A stretch of 64,000 nt of DNA from an uncultured bacterium (lineage in GTDB: Bacteria; Myxococcota_A; Polyangia; Polyangiales; Houyiibacteriaceae): assembly GCA_938024995.1 (NCBI GenBank), contig CALJDU010000006.1, positions 1 through 64,000 on the forward strand. The letters run 5' to 3'. A program made the position numbers and the translations under genes. Positions 27,869-36,781 of this stretch are shown one piece after another. Below the pieces are notes generated by a model. The model saw nothing but the letters and a program-made list of their open reading frames with translations. It ran no database searches and had not been told where the DNA came from. The stretch's first letter is position 1, and every line of letters starts with the position of its first letter.

Positions 27869-28611
27869 TGGCTTCGTGGATCGCGCGGACCGCGCTGCGT
27901 CAGGCGGCGCTCTGCGCGTTGCTCGTTTCGCTCGCGATGTTCTGGATCGGCTGCGGCGGGTTGCAGGCGGAGCGCGAAGCGATGCCCGATCCGCTCGACG
28001 GAGTGGAGGCGCAGGAGCTTTTTGATCGCGGCGTCGCGCTGGGTCGCCGCGGAGACGCGGTGCGCGCGGAGCAATACGTCTCCGCCGCGATGGACCGCGG
28101 CTTTCCGGAGTCGGAAGCGATCCCGTACCTCGTCAAGATCTGCGCGGCGTCGTCGCGTTTCAACACCGCGCTGAACTATGCCGAGCCCTACCTGGAAGAG
28201 CACCCGGAGGACTGGGGCCTTCGCCTCGTGGTCGCGACGATGCACCTCGCCCTGAACAACCGCGGGCGTGCGCAAGCCGAGCTTGAGCGGATCGTGCGCG
28301 AGGAGCCGGAGCAACCCACGCCTTACTACTTGTTGGCGGTTCTCCATCGCGATGCCCACGCGAACCACGCGGACGCGCGTCCCTACTTCGCGCGTTACTT
28401 GGAGCTCGCCCCCGAGGGAGAGCACGCAGAAGAGGCGCGCTCCGCGCTTCAAGATATCGAGATTACGCGCGACCCGGAGTCTGAGCCGGGCGCGGCCGAG
28501 CCGACCGAAGAGTCACCTGACTCCGAGTCCACCGCTGAGGCCACGAGTGAGAGCGCGGCGCTGTTGCGCTCCGCGACGAAGCGCGCAGCCAAAGGAGTCG
28601 CGACATGGTGA
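27868..28611 (+). CDS. TadD-like TPR lipoprotein
   Basis: A 247-residue lipoprotein (lipobox WIGC, Cys29) with TPR-like repeats over residues about 50-200 (AQELFDRGVALGRRGDAVRAEQYVSAAMDRG and later units) and an acidic Ser/Thr/Glu-rich tail. TadD is the Tad-associated TPR lipoprotein that helps place or stabilise the secretin, so this is its likely counterpart. The start is at the TGATG junction. Its stop overlaps the start of the second ATPase gene by 7 bases. Confidence 0.82.
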   Translation: MASWIARTALRQAALCALLVSLAMFWIGCGGLQAEREAMPDPLDGVEAQELFDRGVALGRRGDAVRAEQYVSAAMDRGFPESEAIPYLVKICAASSRFNTALNYAEPYLEEHPEDWGLRLVVATMHLALNNRGRAQAELERIVREEPEQPTPYYLLAVLHRDAHANHADARPYFARYLELAPEGEHAEEARSALQDIEITRDPESEPGAAEPTEESPDSESTAEATSESAALLRSATKRAAKGVATW

Positions 28612-29768
28612 TCCCGCGCCAGGTATTCGAGCAGACGATCCGGAAGTTCTTCGACCCCATCGGTCCCTTCCTCGACGACCCCAAGGTCAGCGAGATCATG
28701 ATCAACGGGCCCAACGAGATTTACATCGAGAAGGGCGGGCGCCTCACCCTCACCGACGCCAAGTTCCCGTCGCATGAGTCGCTCATGTCGGCGCTGCGCA
28801 ACCTGTCGCAGTTCGTCGGTCGCCACCTCGACGAGTACACGCCGATCCTCGAGGCGCGCTTTCCAGATGGCTCGCGTGTCGAGGCGGTGATCCCGCCCGC
28901 GTCGCCGGACGGACCGAGCGTCGCGATTCGTCGCTTCTTCAAGGACAGCCTCACGGTTCAGAAGTTGCTCGACTTCGGGTCGTTCACGCCGGAAGCGGGC
29001 CAAGCGCTCGACGCGATCATCGCGTGCAAACAGAACGTGATCGTCGCGGGCGGTACCGGTTCCGGAAAGACCTCGCTGCTCAACGTCTTGTCGTCGTTCA
29101 TTCAGAAGGACCAACGGGTCGTCGTGATCGAGGACGCGCGCGAGCTTCAGCTCCAGCTGCCACATGTTGTGCAGATGGAAGCGCAGCCCCCGGACCCTCG
29201 CGGTCGCGGCAAGGTGACGATTCGCGATCTCTTCAAGGCGACGCTCCGTATGCGGCCCGACCGGATCGTGGTCGGCGAGATTCGAGGCGGCGAGGCGCTG
29301 GAGCTCATCCAGGCGATGACCTCAGGTCACGGTGGTTGTCTCTCCACGGTCCACGCGACGTATCCCATCGATACGCTCAACCGGCTCGAGACGATGGCGA
29401 TGATGAGCGACGTCCAGATCCCGCTCAACGCGATGCGGGCTCAGATCGCGTCCGCGATCAACATGATCGTCCAGACCACGCGTCTCCTTGATGGCTCGCG
29501 TTGCGTCACCCACATCACCGAGGTGCTCGGTTACGATCTGAAAGACGGCTACAAGCTCGGCGACGTCTTCATTCGTAAGTACCTGGGACGTGATCCGGAC
29601 GGGAAGGTCATCTCGGAGTTCGTGCCGACGGGCCGTATTCCCGAGTGTCTGGAGATGGTCCGCGCGCTCGGAATGGAGTTCCCCGCAAACATGTATGCCG
29701 CCGCGCAGCACGCTCAGCAGCACGGGTTTGAGTCCGCAGATGCCCCACCTGGTGGTCACGGGCACTAG
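28605..29768 (+). CDS. Second CpaF/TadA-family ATPase (no FHA)
   Basis: A 387-residue complete secretion ATPase. It has an N-terminal region FLDDPKVSEIMINGPNEIYI, Walker A GGTGSGKTS at about 149-157, VVVIEDARELQL, RMRPDRIVVGEIRGGEAL, and a His box (GHGGCLSTVHATYPI). It ends in a His/Gln/Gly-rich tail. Unlike the ATPase at 23509 it lacks an FHA domain and is about 170 residues shorter. Having two in one locus suggests two motors (for example assembly and retraction, or alternative clients), or hetero-oligomers; this is inference. RBS and overlap couple it to the TPR lipoprotein. Confidence 0.9.
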   Translation: MVIPRQVFEQTIRKFFDPIGPFLDDPKVSEIMINGPNEIYIEKGGRLTLTDAKFPSHESLMSALRNLSQFVGRHLDEYTPILEARFPDGSRVEAVIPPASPDGPSVAIRRFFKDSLTVQKLLDFGSFTPEAGQALDAIIACKQNVIVAGGTGSGKTSLLNVLSSFIQKDQRVVVIEDARELQLQLPHVVQMEAQPPDPRGRGKVTIRDLFKATLRMRPDRIVVGEIRGGEALELIQAMTSGHGGCLSTVHATYPIDTLNRLETMAMMSDVQIPLNAMRAQIASAINMIVQTTRLLDGSRCVTHITEVLGYDLKDGYKLGDVFIRKYLGRDPDGKVISEFVPTGRIPECLEMVRALGMEFPANMYAAAQHAQQHGFESADAPPGGHGH

Positions 29769-29922
29769 AGAAGATCGAGCCCATGTCATCGCGACATCGT
29801 TGAGGACCACCGCAACTTGGCTTCCTTCCGCCGTTTTGCGGTAACCTTAGCCCGACGCCTTTTCAGAGGCGGCCTTGCGCGTCGCATGGACGTGCGAGAT
29901 GGAGCATCCTAGAGGAGATGGA

Positions 29923-31221
29923 GTGACAGACGCAGCCACAGGATCCACGCCCGCGAATTGGGCCCGCGTGCAGTTGACGCAAGGTCAGTCCGGAGCCGGG
30001 TTGTGGGATCTCTCTAGCGCCGTACCTCAAGCTCGGATCTCGGTCGGAGCCGGACCTGACGCAGGGTGGAACGTTCAAGCGGGCGGGGTTCTCCCCGTTC
30101 ACTTTGAGCTCGCGTGGGACGGAACGTTTTTGTGGGTGTCACCGCCCGCGCCTGGCGGTTCGCTCGCGGTCAACAACGAGCAGGTCAGCGCGTGGAAGCA
30201 GCTGACCGGACGCTGCGCGCTCTCGTTTGGGCAAGCGGTCATGACCGTTGATACCTCCCAGCAATCGCAGACGGTTCCCGTGGACGCGGGCAACGATTTC
30301 GCGAGCGGGGAAGAAGTAAAGACCGTGATGTGGTCGGAGCCCGCGCCCGCCGCCGCCGCCGACTTCGAGGCTGGCGCGACGCGTCTGATCGATCTCGAGT
30401 CGCCGGCGATGAACGTGCCGCGACCCGAGTTTGGAAAGAGCCAAGGCATCTCGCTTGAGCCGAGCCCGGCGGCGGACTTCATGGATCCCGGCAGCACGCG
30501 GATCCTCGACACCGAGAGCCTCGGCGTCGAGCTCCCGGCGCCGAGTCACCCCAGCCTCCTTCAGAAGAACATCCACACCGATGTCTTGCCGCAAGGCGGG
30601 AGCGGCAGCCCGACCGGTGGGTTCGCGATGCCACCCGTGGGTGGCAAGTCACCCGGCACGAGCAAGCTGCCCAAGACGATCCGCGGCGTACCGATCCTCG
30701 CGGTCGTCGGTGGAGCCGCGATCTTGTTCTTCCTGCTCGTCGGTGGCGTCGGCTTCATGCTGAAGAAGAAGGCCGCGAACGAGGCCGCGGCCCAGGCGCA
30801 GGCGAACCTCCAGCGTCAGCAAGAAGCGGTGGAGCGTGCCCAAGCGGCGGCCCAAGAGGAAGAGCGAGCGCGCGTCGCGCAGGTCGCCGAGGACGCCGCA
30901 AACGCGCAGCGCCTGAGAGAGTCACAAAACCAGAGCATTGGTCAGCGGGTCGAGCGCGCGCGCCAAGCCGCGATCGAGTCCGGTGAAGACATCGCGGCCG
31001 CCGAGCAGGCCGTTCGCGACGAAATCGCGGGTGAGCGGCACGCCGCAGAGCGCGAAGCCGTGAATTTGGTGGTCACAAACCGCTACCAAGAGGCGCTGGT
31101 GAAATTTACTGAACTCGCGGCCCAATATCCCGATGGGAACTTCGGTCAGATGATCCCAGTGCTCCGAAGCATGGCGCGATGCCAAAACGGAGTTGGACCA
31201 GGAGGAACGCCGTGCAACTAA
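29923..31221 (+). CDS. FHA-like membrane protein with periplasmic coiled coil
   Basis: About 432 residues from GTG 29923, chosen because AGAGGAG lies five bases upstream; TTG 29875 and ATG 29899 are alternatives. The N-terminal 110 residues are FHA-like but lack the canonical SxxH motif. A Ser/Pro/Asp-rich cytosolic linker follows with repeated short motifs (TRLIDLES, TRILDTESL) that could be phosphosite-like. One membrane helix (about 257-282) precedes a long Ala/Gln/Glu coiled coil (about 285-365) and a short TPR-like end (VVTNRYQEALVKFTELAAQYPDG). The architecture mirrors the gene at 27008, making it a paired adaptor in the Tad locus. Confidence 0.72.
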   Translation: MTDAATGSTPANWARVQLTQGQSGAGLWDLSSAVPQARISVGAGPDAGWNVQAGGVLPVHFELAWDGTFLWVSPPAPGGSLAVNNEQVSAWKQLTGRCALSFGQAVMTVDTSQQSQTVPVDAGNDFASGEEVKTVMWSEPAPAAAADFEAGATRLIDLESPAMNVPRPEFGKSQGISLEPSPAADFMDPGSTRILDTESLGVELPAPSHPSLLQKNIHTDVLPQGGSGSPTGGFAMPPVGGKSPGTSKLPKTIRGVPILAVVGGAAILFFLLVGGVGFMLKKKAANEAAAQAQANLQRQQEAVERAQAAAQEEERARVAQVAEDAANAQRLRESQNQSIGQRVERARQAAIESGEDIAAAEQAVRDEIAGERHAAEREAVNLVVTNRYQEALVKFTELAAQYPDGNFGQMIPVLRSMARCQNGVGPGGTPCN

Positions 31222-31940
31222 ACCAGTCCCGATTCAACCGAGTCTCTCGCTTCATCCCGAGCGTCGCGATCCTCTTGTCCCTCTGCTTTGTCGCCTCGTG
31301 CGCACCTGAGATCGCGACCCCCCGTTTCGGCGTCACCTTCGTGATGAAGACCGATGAGAACGTCCCGCTTTCTGGCGCGACCGTGATGGCCAACGAGAGC
31401 GAGATCGGCACCAGCGCCGCGGATGGAATCGTGCAGACGATCCTCGAGGGGCCCGAAGGCACACCCATCCAGATCACCTGGCACTGCCCGACCGGCTACC
31501 GTCAGCCGGCCGAGGGCCAAGAGCTTCGGCTTACTCAGTTCGCGGGCCTCGACCCAAGCCAAGATCTCGGTCTCTCGATGACGCTGCAGTGCGCGCCCCA
31601 AGCTCGTACCGCGGCGTTTGTGGTTCGCACCAACAACAAGGTCGGCATCCCCGTCATCTTGAACGATCGCGAGGTCGCCCGGACCAACGCCACCGGCGTC
31701 GCGACCTTTGTTCAGCCTTCGGACCCGAACCGTGAGTTCCGCATTGTCCTTCAGACGAACAGCCATCCTCGGCTCAGCCCATCGAACCCCTACCAGGTGT
31801 TCACGCTTGGTGACCGGAACGAGGTCTTCGTGATGGACCAGGAGTTCGAGGAAGCCCCCGCCCCGACCGTGATGCGTCGTCGCCGTCGCCGTCGTCGTCG
31901 CCCAAACCGCGGCATTCAGCTGATCACGCGCCTCAACTGA
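31212..31940 (+). CDS. Tad-locus lipoprotein, PEGA-like, basic tail
   Basis: A 242-residue lipoprotein from GTG 31212, supported by AGGAGG seven bases upstream and by the signal peptide ending VASC (Cys30); an upstream ATG at 31179 is possible. The mature part shows two beta modules (VPLSGATVMANESEIGTS and IPVILNDREVARTNATG) of the carboxypeptidase-regulatory or PEGA type, then an unusual Arg block (nine or more Arg near residue 225). It overlaps the preceding gene by 10 bases. Role in the Tad apparatus is inferred from position. Confidence 0.75.
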   Translation: MQLNQSRFNRVSRFIPSVAILLSLCFVASCAPEIATPRFGVTFVMKTDENVPLSGATVMANESEIGTSAADGIVQTILEGPEGTPIQITWHCPTGYRQPAEGQELRLTQFAGLDPSQDLGLSMTLQCAPQARTAAFVVRTNNKVGIPVILNDREVARTNATGVATFVQPSDPNREFRIVLQTNSHPRLSPSNPYQVFTLGDRNEVFVMDQEFEEAPAPTVMRRRRRRRRRPNRGIQLITRLN

Positions 31941-31947
31941 GCTGACG

Positions 31948-32619
31948 TTGGCGCAAGGGTTCTTCGTGACGTCGCCTGCGTCGAACCAAGGCAAGACCTG
32001 GTTCGTCCGTGGAGTGACGCATGCCTTGCGCCGGACCTCGGTTCGCGTCGCGGCGCTCAAGCCAATCGAGACCGGATGCGATCCGGATCCGGTCGACGCG
32101 CACGCGCTCGCGGAAGCGTCGCGGATGACGTTCGTCGAGGAGCGCGACTTTCACCGCGTGGAGCCCAACGTTTCGCCGTACGCCGCCACGCTCGCAGGCG
32201 CGCCGCCTTTCGCGGATCCCGCGCGGGTCGCGGCCCGGGTGCGAGAGGTCGCGAGTGGTTATCCCGTCGCGCTCGTGGAAGGCGTGGGCTCGTTGATGAT
32301 GCCGCTCGATCGCGAGCGCACGGTGGCGGACCTCGCCGCGAAGATCGGTTTCCCGCTCCTCATCGTGGCGCGCGACCATCAGGACTGCGTGGCGCAGGTC
32401 CTCTCGACGTACGAGGTTTGCCGGGCGCGTGGTCTTCGCGTCCACAGCATCATTCTCTCGCGTCACGAGAGCATCGGGGATCAGTCACGCGCGACGAACC
32501 ACCGGATCCTCAAGCAGCGGCTGGAGGTGAGCGTGAAGATCTTCCCGTCTTGTCCAAACAACAACGACGCCCTCGCGGACGCCGCCGAGGCAACCGGGCT
32601 GGTCGCTGAGCTCACCTGA
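31948..32619 (+). CDS. BioD-like P-loop protein (dethiobiotin synthetase family)
   Basis: A 223-residue protein starting at TTG 31948, seven bases after the previous stop. Its overall pattern is BioD: FVTSPASNQGKT at 6-17 in place of FVTGTDTxVGKT, KPIETGCDPDPVD near 38-50, and VEGVGSLMMPLDRE near 110-124. BioD makes dethiobiotin from diaminopelargonic acid, CO2 and ATP. The P-loop keeps GKT but has lost its first Gly and the Thr-Asp-Thr, so activity is not certain. No other bio gene is near. It could be a diverged member of the MinD/BioD group. Translation from TTG suggests low expression. Confidence 0.7.
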   Translation: MAQGFFVTSPASNQGKTWFVRGVTHALRRTSVRVAALKPIETGCDPDPVDAHALAEASRMTFVEERDFHRVEPNVSPYAATLAGAPPFADPARVAARVREVASGYPVALVEGVGSLMMPLDRERTVADLAAKIGFPLLIVARDHQDCVAQVLSTYEVCRARGLRVHSIILSRHESIGDQSRATNHRILKQRLEVSVKIFPSCPNNNDALADAAEATGLVAELT

Positions 32620-32632
32620 GCGTGTTGTTCGG

Positions 32633-33094
32633 CTACTGGCCGAACATGCCGTTGACGGAGCGGGCCGCCGGTGCCCACAACGCGTAGAACTGCGCGATGT
32701 TGGCGACGACTGAGATCACGATCCCGAGGAAGAGGATGTTCGAAGCGCTCTGCGTGTTGTAGAGCCGACGGAGCCGAAGCGCGTAGTAGGCGCAGAAGGT
32801 CGTGGTGAGCGCCATCGCGACCACGAAGGTGGGTTCGTAGATCAAGCGCGTGAGGCTCCGCGACTCATACATCAAGTCAGCACCGTGATAGGTGCTGTGG
32901 ACCTTGCGGGTGAGCGCGAAGTGGACGCCCACCAGAACGATCGCGCCGAACCAACAAATGCTCGCGCCGAGCTTATCGAACGCGGTGAGCTCCACACCTT
33001 GGGTTGGGTATTGGGAGTTTCGCTCTTTGTAGAACTCCGCGCGCTGTTCAAGCCGAGCGAGCTCTCGCCGCTGCTCATCGATGTCCATGCGCAT
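32633..33094 (-). CDS. Small membrane protein
   Basis: About 153 residues, from ATG 33094 (a second ATG lies at 33088; a longer in-frame extension to 33310 has no signal or motif). An N-terminal coiled-coil-like stretch (EQRRELARLEQRAEFYKER) is followed by three to four hydrophobic segments (ASICWFGAIVLVGVHFAL, FVVAMALTTTFCAYYAL, NILFLGIVISVVANIAQFYA). No family recognised. It is convergent with the bioD-like gene and divergent from the MFS gene. Confidence 0.7.
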   Translation of the reverse strand: MRMDIDEQRRELARLEQRAEFYKERNSQYPTQGVELTAFDKLGASICWFGAIVLVGVHFALTRKVHSTYHGADLMYESRSLTRLIYEPTFVVAMALTTTFCAYYALRLRRLYNTQSASNILFLGIVISVVANIAQFYALWAPAARSVNGMFGQ

Positions 33095-33166
33095 AGGGTA
33101 GTCGCTTCGTGCGCGTTTAAGGAGCGCATCGCTTTTGTGGGGGCGGGGCTCGCTTATCCTCCTTGA

Positions 33167-34426
33167 GTGCCACCGGCGAGCACCGAAACACCCAAGCGCT
33201 CGCGCGTCCCTCCGATCCGCGAGCTGGCGATTTTGGGCGTGCTCTATTTCGTGCAGGGGATGCCCTTTGGGTTCCAGGCGACCGCGCTGCCTGTCTACCT
33301 GCGCGGACAAGGGGCTTCGCTCACCGACATCGCGTTTGCGTCGGCGCTCTCGCTCCCGTGGATGATCAAAGCGCTGTGGGCACCCGCGGTGGATCGCTTC
33401 TATCTGTCTCGCCTCGGTCGGCGGCGGTCTTGGATCCTGCCGATGCAGTGCGTCCTGGTGCTCTTGTGCGTGGCCGCGGGGTCGCTCCCCCGTGACGCGC
33501 TGATCCCGCTCCTCGCGCTCATCTTCTTGATGAACCTAGCCGCGGCCACGATGGACATCGCGGTGGACGGGCTCGCGGTCGATCTCCTCGAGGAAGAAGA
33601 GCTGGGCTACGGGAACACCGCGCAGGTGGTTGGCTACAAGCTCGGGATGCTGACCGCCGGCGGAGTGTTGATGAGCTTCACTGACGACATCGGGTGGTCG
33701 GGGCTCTTCTTCGGGATGGCTGGGCTGACCTTGCTCGCGCTCTTGGCGGTTGTCTTCTTTCAGGAGTCCCCTTCCGCCACCATGCGCGGCGAACCCAAAA
33801 GCGAGCGACCGCCTTCGGTCCTTCCGCTCTTGCTCGAAGCCGTCAAAGCGCCCGGCGCGCTCGCGCTGATGTGCTTCATCGCCACCTACAAGCTTGGTGA
33901 GTCGATGTCCGATGTGCTCTTCCGCCCGTTCCTGGTCGATGCGGGGTTCAGCGCGGGCCAAATCGGGCTCTACATCGGCACCTACGGGATGGTCTTCTCG
34001 CTTGTTGGCTCGGTCCTCGGCGGGACCCTCGCGAGCAAAGTCCCGCTGCTTCGAGCGGTCACGATCTGTGCGGTGCTGCGCGTGATCCCGATCGCGCTCG
34101 AGTGGTCACTGGTGGTGGATGGCTCGCCCACCGAAGCGATGGTCATCGGCGCCACGTGCGCGGAGCATCTCTTCGGCGGCGCGCTCACCACCGCGATGTT
34201 CGCGTTCATGATGTCGCGGGTGGATCGCCGAATCGGGGCGACTCACTACACCGTGCTCGCGACCATCGAGGTCGTCGGCAAGATGCCAGCGGGATGGATC
34301 GGCGGTTACCTGGGCGATACCTACGACTACGCGCTCGTCTTTTTGCTCGCGACGGTCCTCTCCGCCGCCTATCTCGTGCTGGTTCCGTGGGTCGCGGCAA
34401 CCTCCCGCCGCGCAGACTCGCCCTAG
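33167..34426 (+). CDS. AmpG-like MFS permease
   Basis: A 419-residue protein with about 12 membrane segments, starting at GTG 33167. The motifs [36 protein letters not shown] and [18 protein letters not shown] are characteristic of the AmpG/acetyl-CoA-transporter (SLC33-like) branch of the MFS. In Gram-negatives AmpG imports muropeptides (GlcNAc-anhydroMurNAc peptides) for recycling. Related members have other substrates, so the cargo is not fixed here. Inner membrane. Its stop overlaps the convergent TPR gene by four bases. Confidence 0.85.
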   Translation: MPPASTETPKRSRVPPIRELAILGVLYFVQGMPFGFQATALPVYLRGQGASLTDIAFASALSLPWMIKALWAPAVDRFYLSRLGRRRSWILPMQCVLVLLCVAAGSLPRDALIPLLALIFLMNLAAATMDIAVDGLAVDLLEEEELGYGNTAQVVGYKLGMLTAGGVLMSFTDDIGWSGLFFGMAGLTLLALLAVVFFQESPSATMRGEPKSERPPSVLPLLLEAVKAPGALALMCFIATYKLGESMSDVLFRPFLVDAGFSAGQIGLYIGTYGMVFSLVGSVLGGTLASKVPLLRAVTICAVLRVIPIALEWSLVVDGSPTEAMVIGATCAEHLFGGALTTAMFAFMMSRVDRRIGATHYTVLATIEVVGKMPAGWIGGYLGDTYDYALVFLLATVLSAAYLVLVPWVAATSRRADSP

Positions 34427-35715
34427 GCGCCGCTCCAGCTCTTGTTTCCGCCTTTGCGAAGCGGCGCCGCGAGCTCGGTGACCATCTGGTCGAGCCGGTC
34501 GAAGTCGCCCAAGCGCGCGGCCGCGAGACCTGCGACGACCGCGTCCGCGCTTTTCAAGAGCGCCTTTGCGTCTCCCTGACGATCGAGCCGCAAGAGCAGG
34601 TCCAGCTTTCGCTCGAGAAGCGCACGCTCGTACGACCGACTCAAGGTGTCCTTTCCAATCGCGCGGTCGATCGCGCTGATCTCGGTCTCAAGATCCCCGT
34701 CCGCGATGATTTTGCAGAGCGTATAAACGTAGTCGCCCGGGTGGTCTCGCTGCGCGTCTTGGGCGAGCCTGCGGAGCTTCCAATTCCAGTTGGAAACCGC
34801 GCGATCGTAGCGCCCTCGCGCTTCGTCACTGATATCGAGGTCCAGCTCGTCGGCGGCGTCTGTTCGCGCTTGCTCTGCTTCGTACGGTCGCTCGAGCGCG
34901 TTGAGCAGGGCGATCTTCAAGGTGTGGGCGCGCGTGAGTAGATCCGCTTCACGGTCCTCCAGGATCGTCTCCGTTCCGTGTTCGACCACCTCGCTCACGG
35001 CGATGAGCGCCTCTTCGCCGCGATCCGTCGCGGCGAGGGCCACCGCGACCTCGAGGAGCATCGGGCCATAGACGTCGATGTCGTCTCCTCGGTGCGCGGT
35101 AACCGCGGCGAGCATGGCGTCGACCGCTTCATCGAGCGTACCCAGCTGGTTGGTGTCGAGCGCGAGCATGAAGATCGACTCCGCGCGGGTTTTGACCTTC
35201 TTGGCCGCGGTCATGGCGCGCGCGAAGAGGACGCTCGCGCGGCGGTGCTCGTCGCGTCGGTTGAGGACCACGCCCAGGTTGAAGAGGGCGGTGCCGAAGT
35301 CGTGGTCGGTGTGCTCATGCATCGCGATCGCCCACCTCAGGAAGACCTCGCCTTGGTCATGGTCACCGAGACGATTGAGGTGAAGGCCAATGTTGTTGAG
35401 CGTGCCAGCGAGCTCCCAATGCGGGACGCCGTAGTTCTTCTCCTCGATGCGAAAGAGCTTGGCCCAGAGCGGGGTCGCCTTGGCGTGTTGTCCTTCGCCT
35501 TGGAGAAACGAGATCAAGTAGTAGTGCGCCGCGCCGGCCGGCTTGCTGTGTGGCCCGTGCTCCTCTTCCATCTCCGCGAGCGCGCGCCGGTACGCCTTCT
35601 CGCGGATCGGTCGACCTCGCCGACCGTCATCGATCGCTTCAAGCGCGTTGAGATACGCGTCGCTCGCTTCGGCGTAGCCCTCGTGAGAAGGGTGCTCGCG
35701 GTGGGTGTAGGACAT
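34423..35715 (-). CDS. TPR-repeat protein, cytosolic
   Basis: A 430-residue protein from ATG 35715; upstream in-frame codons to 35799 would overlap the lipoprotein gene and are rejected. It has at least five TPR-like units (for example LAGTLNNIGLHLNRLGDHDQGEVFL and TALFNLGVVLNRRDEHRRASVLF) over residues about 60-330, similar to kinesin-light-chain-type repeats. No signal or catalytic domain. Probably a scaffold. It lies 55 bases downstream of the Cys-rich lipoprotein on the same strand. Confidence 0.8.
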   Translation of the reverse strand: MSYTHREHPSHEGYAEASDAYLNALEAIDDGRRGRPIREKAYRRALAEMEEEHGPHSKPAGAAHYYLISFLQGEGQHAKATPLWAKLFRIEEKNYGVPHWELAGTLNNIGLHLNRLGDHDQGEVFLRWAIAMHEHTDHDFGTALFNLGVVLNRRDEHRRASVLFARAMTAAKKVKTRAESIFMLALDTNQLGTLDEAVDAMLAAVTAHRGDDIDVYGPMLLEVAVALAATDRGEEALIAVSEVVEHGTETILEDREADLLTRAHTLKIALLNALERPYEAEQARTDAADELDLDISDEARGRYDRAVSNWNWKLRRLAQDAQRDHPGDYVYTLCKIIADGDLETEISAIDRAIGKDTLSRSYERALLERKLDLLLRLDRQGDAKALLKSADAVVAGLAAARLGDFDRLDQMVTELAAPLRKGGNKSWSGA

Positions 35716-35770
35716 GCCAGGAGGATACGCCGCGATCGCCCGCGACGTTCCTCCGCGAACAGCTCGTCGG

Positions 35771-36781
35771 CTACTCCGCGCGGCAGCGTCGGGAGACACA
35801 GACTGGCGCGTCAGCCGGACAGATGGTTCCGCAACCGCCGCAATGGAAGGGATCGGTCCGTTGGTCCACGCAGCTCCCGCCGCATTCCCAGTGGGCGGCG
35901 GTCTCTGCGGCGCGGGGGCACTCCATCAAGCACGAGCCCATGTGGCAGAGCTCGCCGGCAGGACACTCCATGCCGCATCCGCCGCAATGGAACGGGTCGG
36001 TGTCGGTGCGAACGCAGCGTCCGTCGCACTCTTCCGAGCCTTCCGGGCAGCCGCACGAGCCGTCGCTGCAGACCTCGTCGCGACCACACACGTTGCCGCA
36101 CGATCCGCAGTTGTTCGCGTCGTTCGCGCCATCGACACACGCGCCATCGCACTCGATCTGTCCGTCGGGACATGCGGGTGGATCACACATCCCGCTGTCG
36201 ACGCCCGAGCACGCATCGAACCTCGCGAAGCACCGGTTCTCGCAAAGACACGCGGTACAATCGTCGCCGCCATCGATGCACTCCGAGACGCAATGTTGCA
36301 GTCCGCAGCCGCCGCTGATGCCGGCGCAGAGCGCGCACGACGCCGACAGCATGTCCTCGCCAACCATCCCGCGAATGCACTCGGCGACACGCTCTTCGAT
36401 GCCTGGACGATCACGCGAGCCAAAGTTCATGACAGAGCAGGTCCGCGCGATGTCGACGTAGTCGGGTCGCTCAAGCGTCATGAAGTCGTCTTCGCTGCAA
36501 CCCATCGCACCCGCGTCGGTCATCGCGTCCGGCATCGCATCTGTCGCGTCATCGCTCGCGTCCGCGCTCGTGTCGGCGACGTTCGTATCGGCGACGTTGG
36601 TGTCTTCCGCGTTGGTGTCGGCGCCGGTGTCTTCCGCGGTGTCTTCCGCGTTGGTGTCGTCTGTGACGTCGGACATCACGTCTGACGTGGCGTCGGCGGG
36701 TCCGTCATCGTCGTCACCGCATGCCGTCATCACGATGGCGCAAAGGGACAGACTGACGATCGAGCTCAAGATCTTGGACAT
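35771..36781 (-). CDS. Cys-rich surface lipoprotein
   Basis: A 336-residue lipoprotein (MTAC lipobox, Cys21, followed by GDDDDG). Residues about 25-95 are an Asp/Thr/Ala repeat linker (NVADTNVADT type). The rest is densely Cys-rich, with repeats of the form DPFHCGGCGxxCPAGxxCxxGxC (three copies from about 250) and an earlier module with paired Cys. This design is common in large myxobacterial genomes and suggests disulphide-stabilised adhesin-like modules on the cell surface. The start is placed at ATG 36781 for the signal peptide. Confidence 0.85.
   Translation of the reverse strand: MSKILSSIVSLSLCAIVMTACGDDDDGPADATSDVMSDVTDDTNAEDTAEDTGADTNAEDTNVADTNVADTSADASDDATDAMPDAMTDAGAMGCSEDDFMTLERPDYVDIARTCSVMNFGSRDRPGIEERVAECIRGMVGEDMLSASCALCAGISGGCGLQHCVSECIDGGDDCTACLCENRCFARFDACSGVDSGMCDPPACPDGQIECDGACVDGANDANNCGSCGNVCGRDEVCSDGSCGCPEGSEECDGRCVRTDTDPFHCGGCGMECPAGELCHMGSCLMECPRAAETAAHWECGGSCVDQRTDPFHCGGCGTICPADAPVCVSRRCRAE

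Noticed and set aside
29769..29922. Small hairpins between the second ATPase and the FHA-like gene as a terminator
   Set aside because: The stems are only 4-5 bp and no T-run follows, so it does not convincingly end the transcript.
34102..34941. Plus-strand frame at the end of the MFS gene and opposite the TPR gene
   Set aside because: It is a shadow of two genes with clear features.
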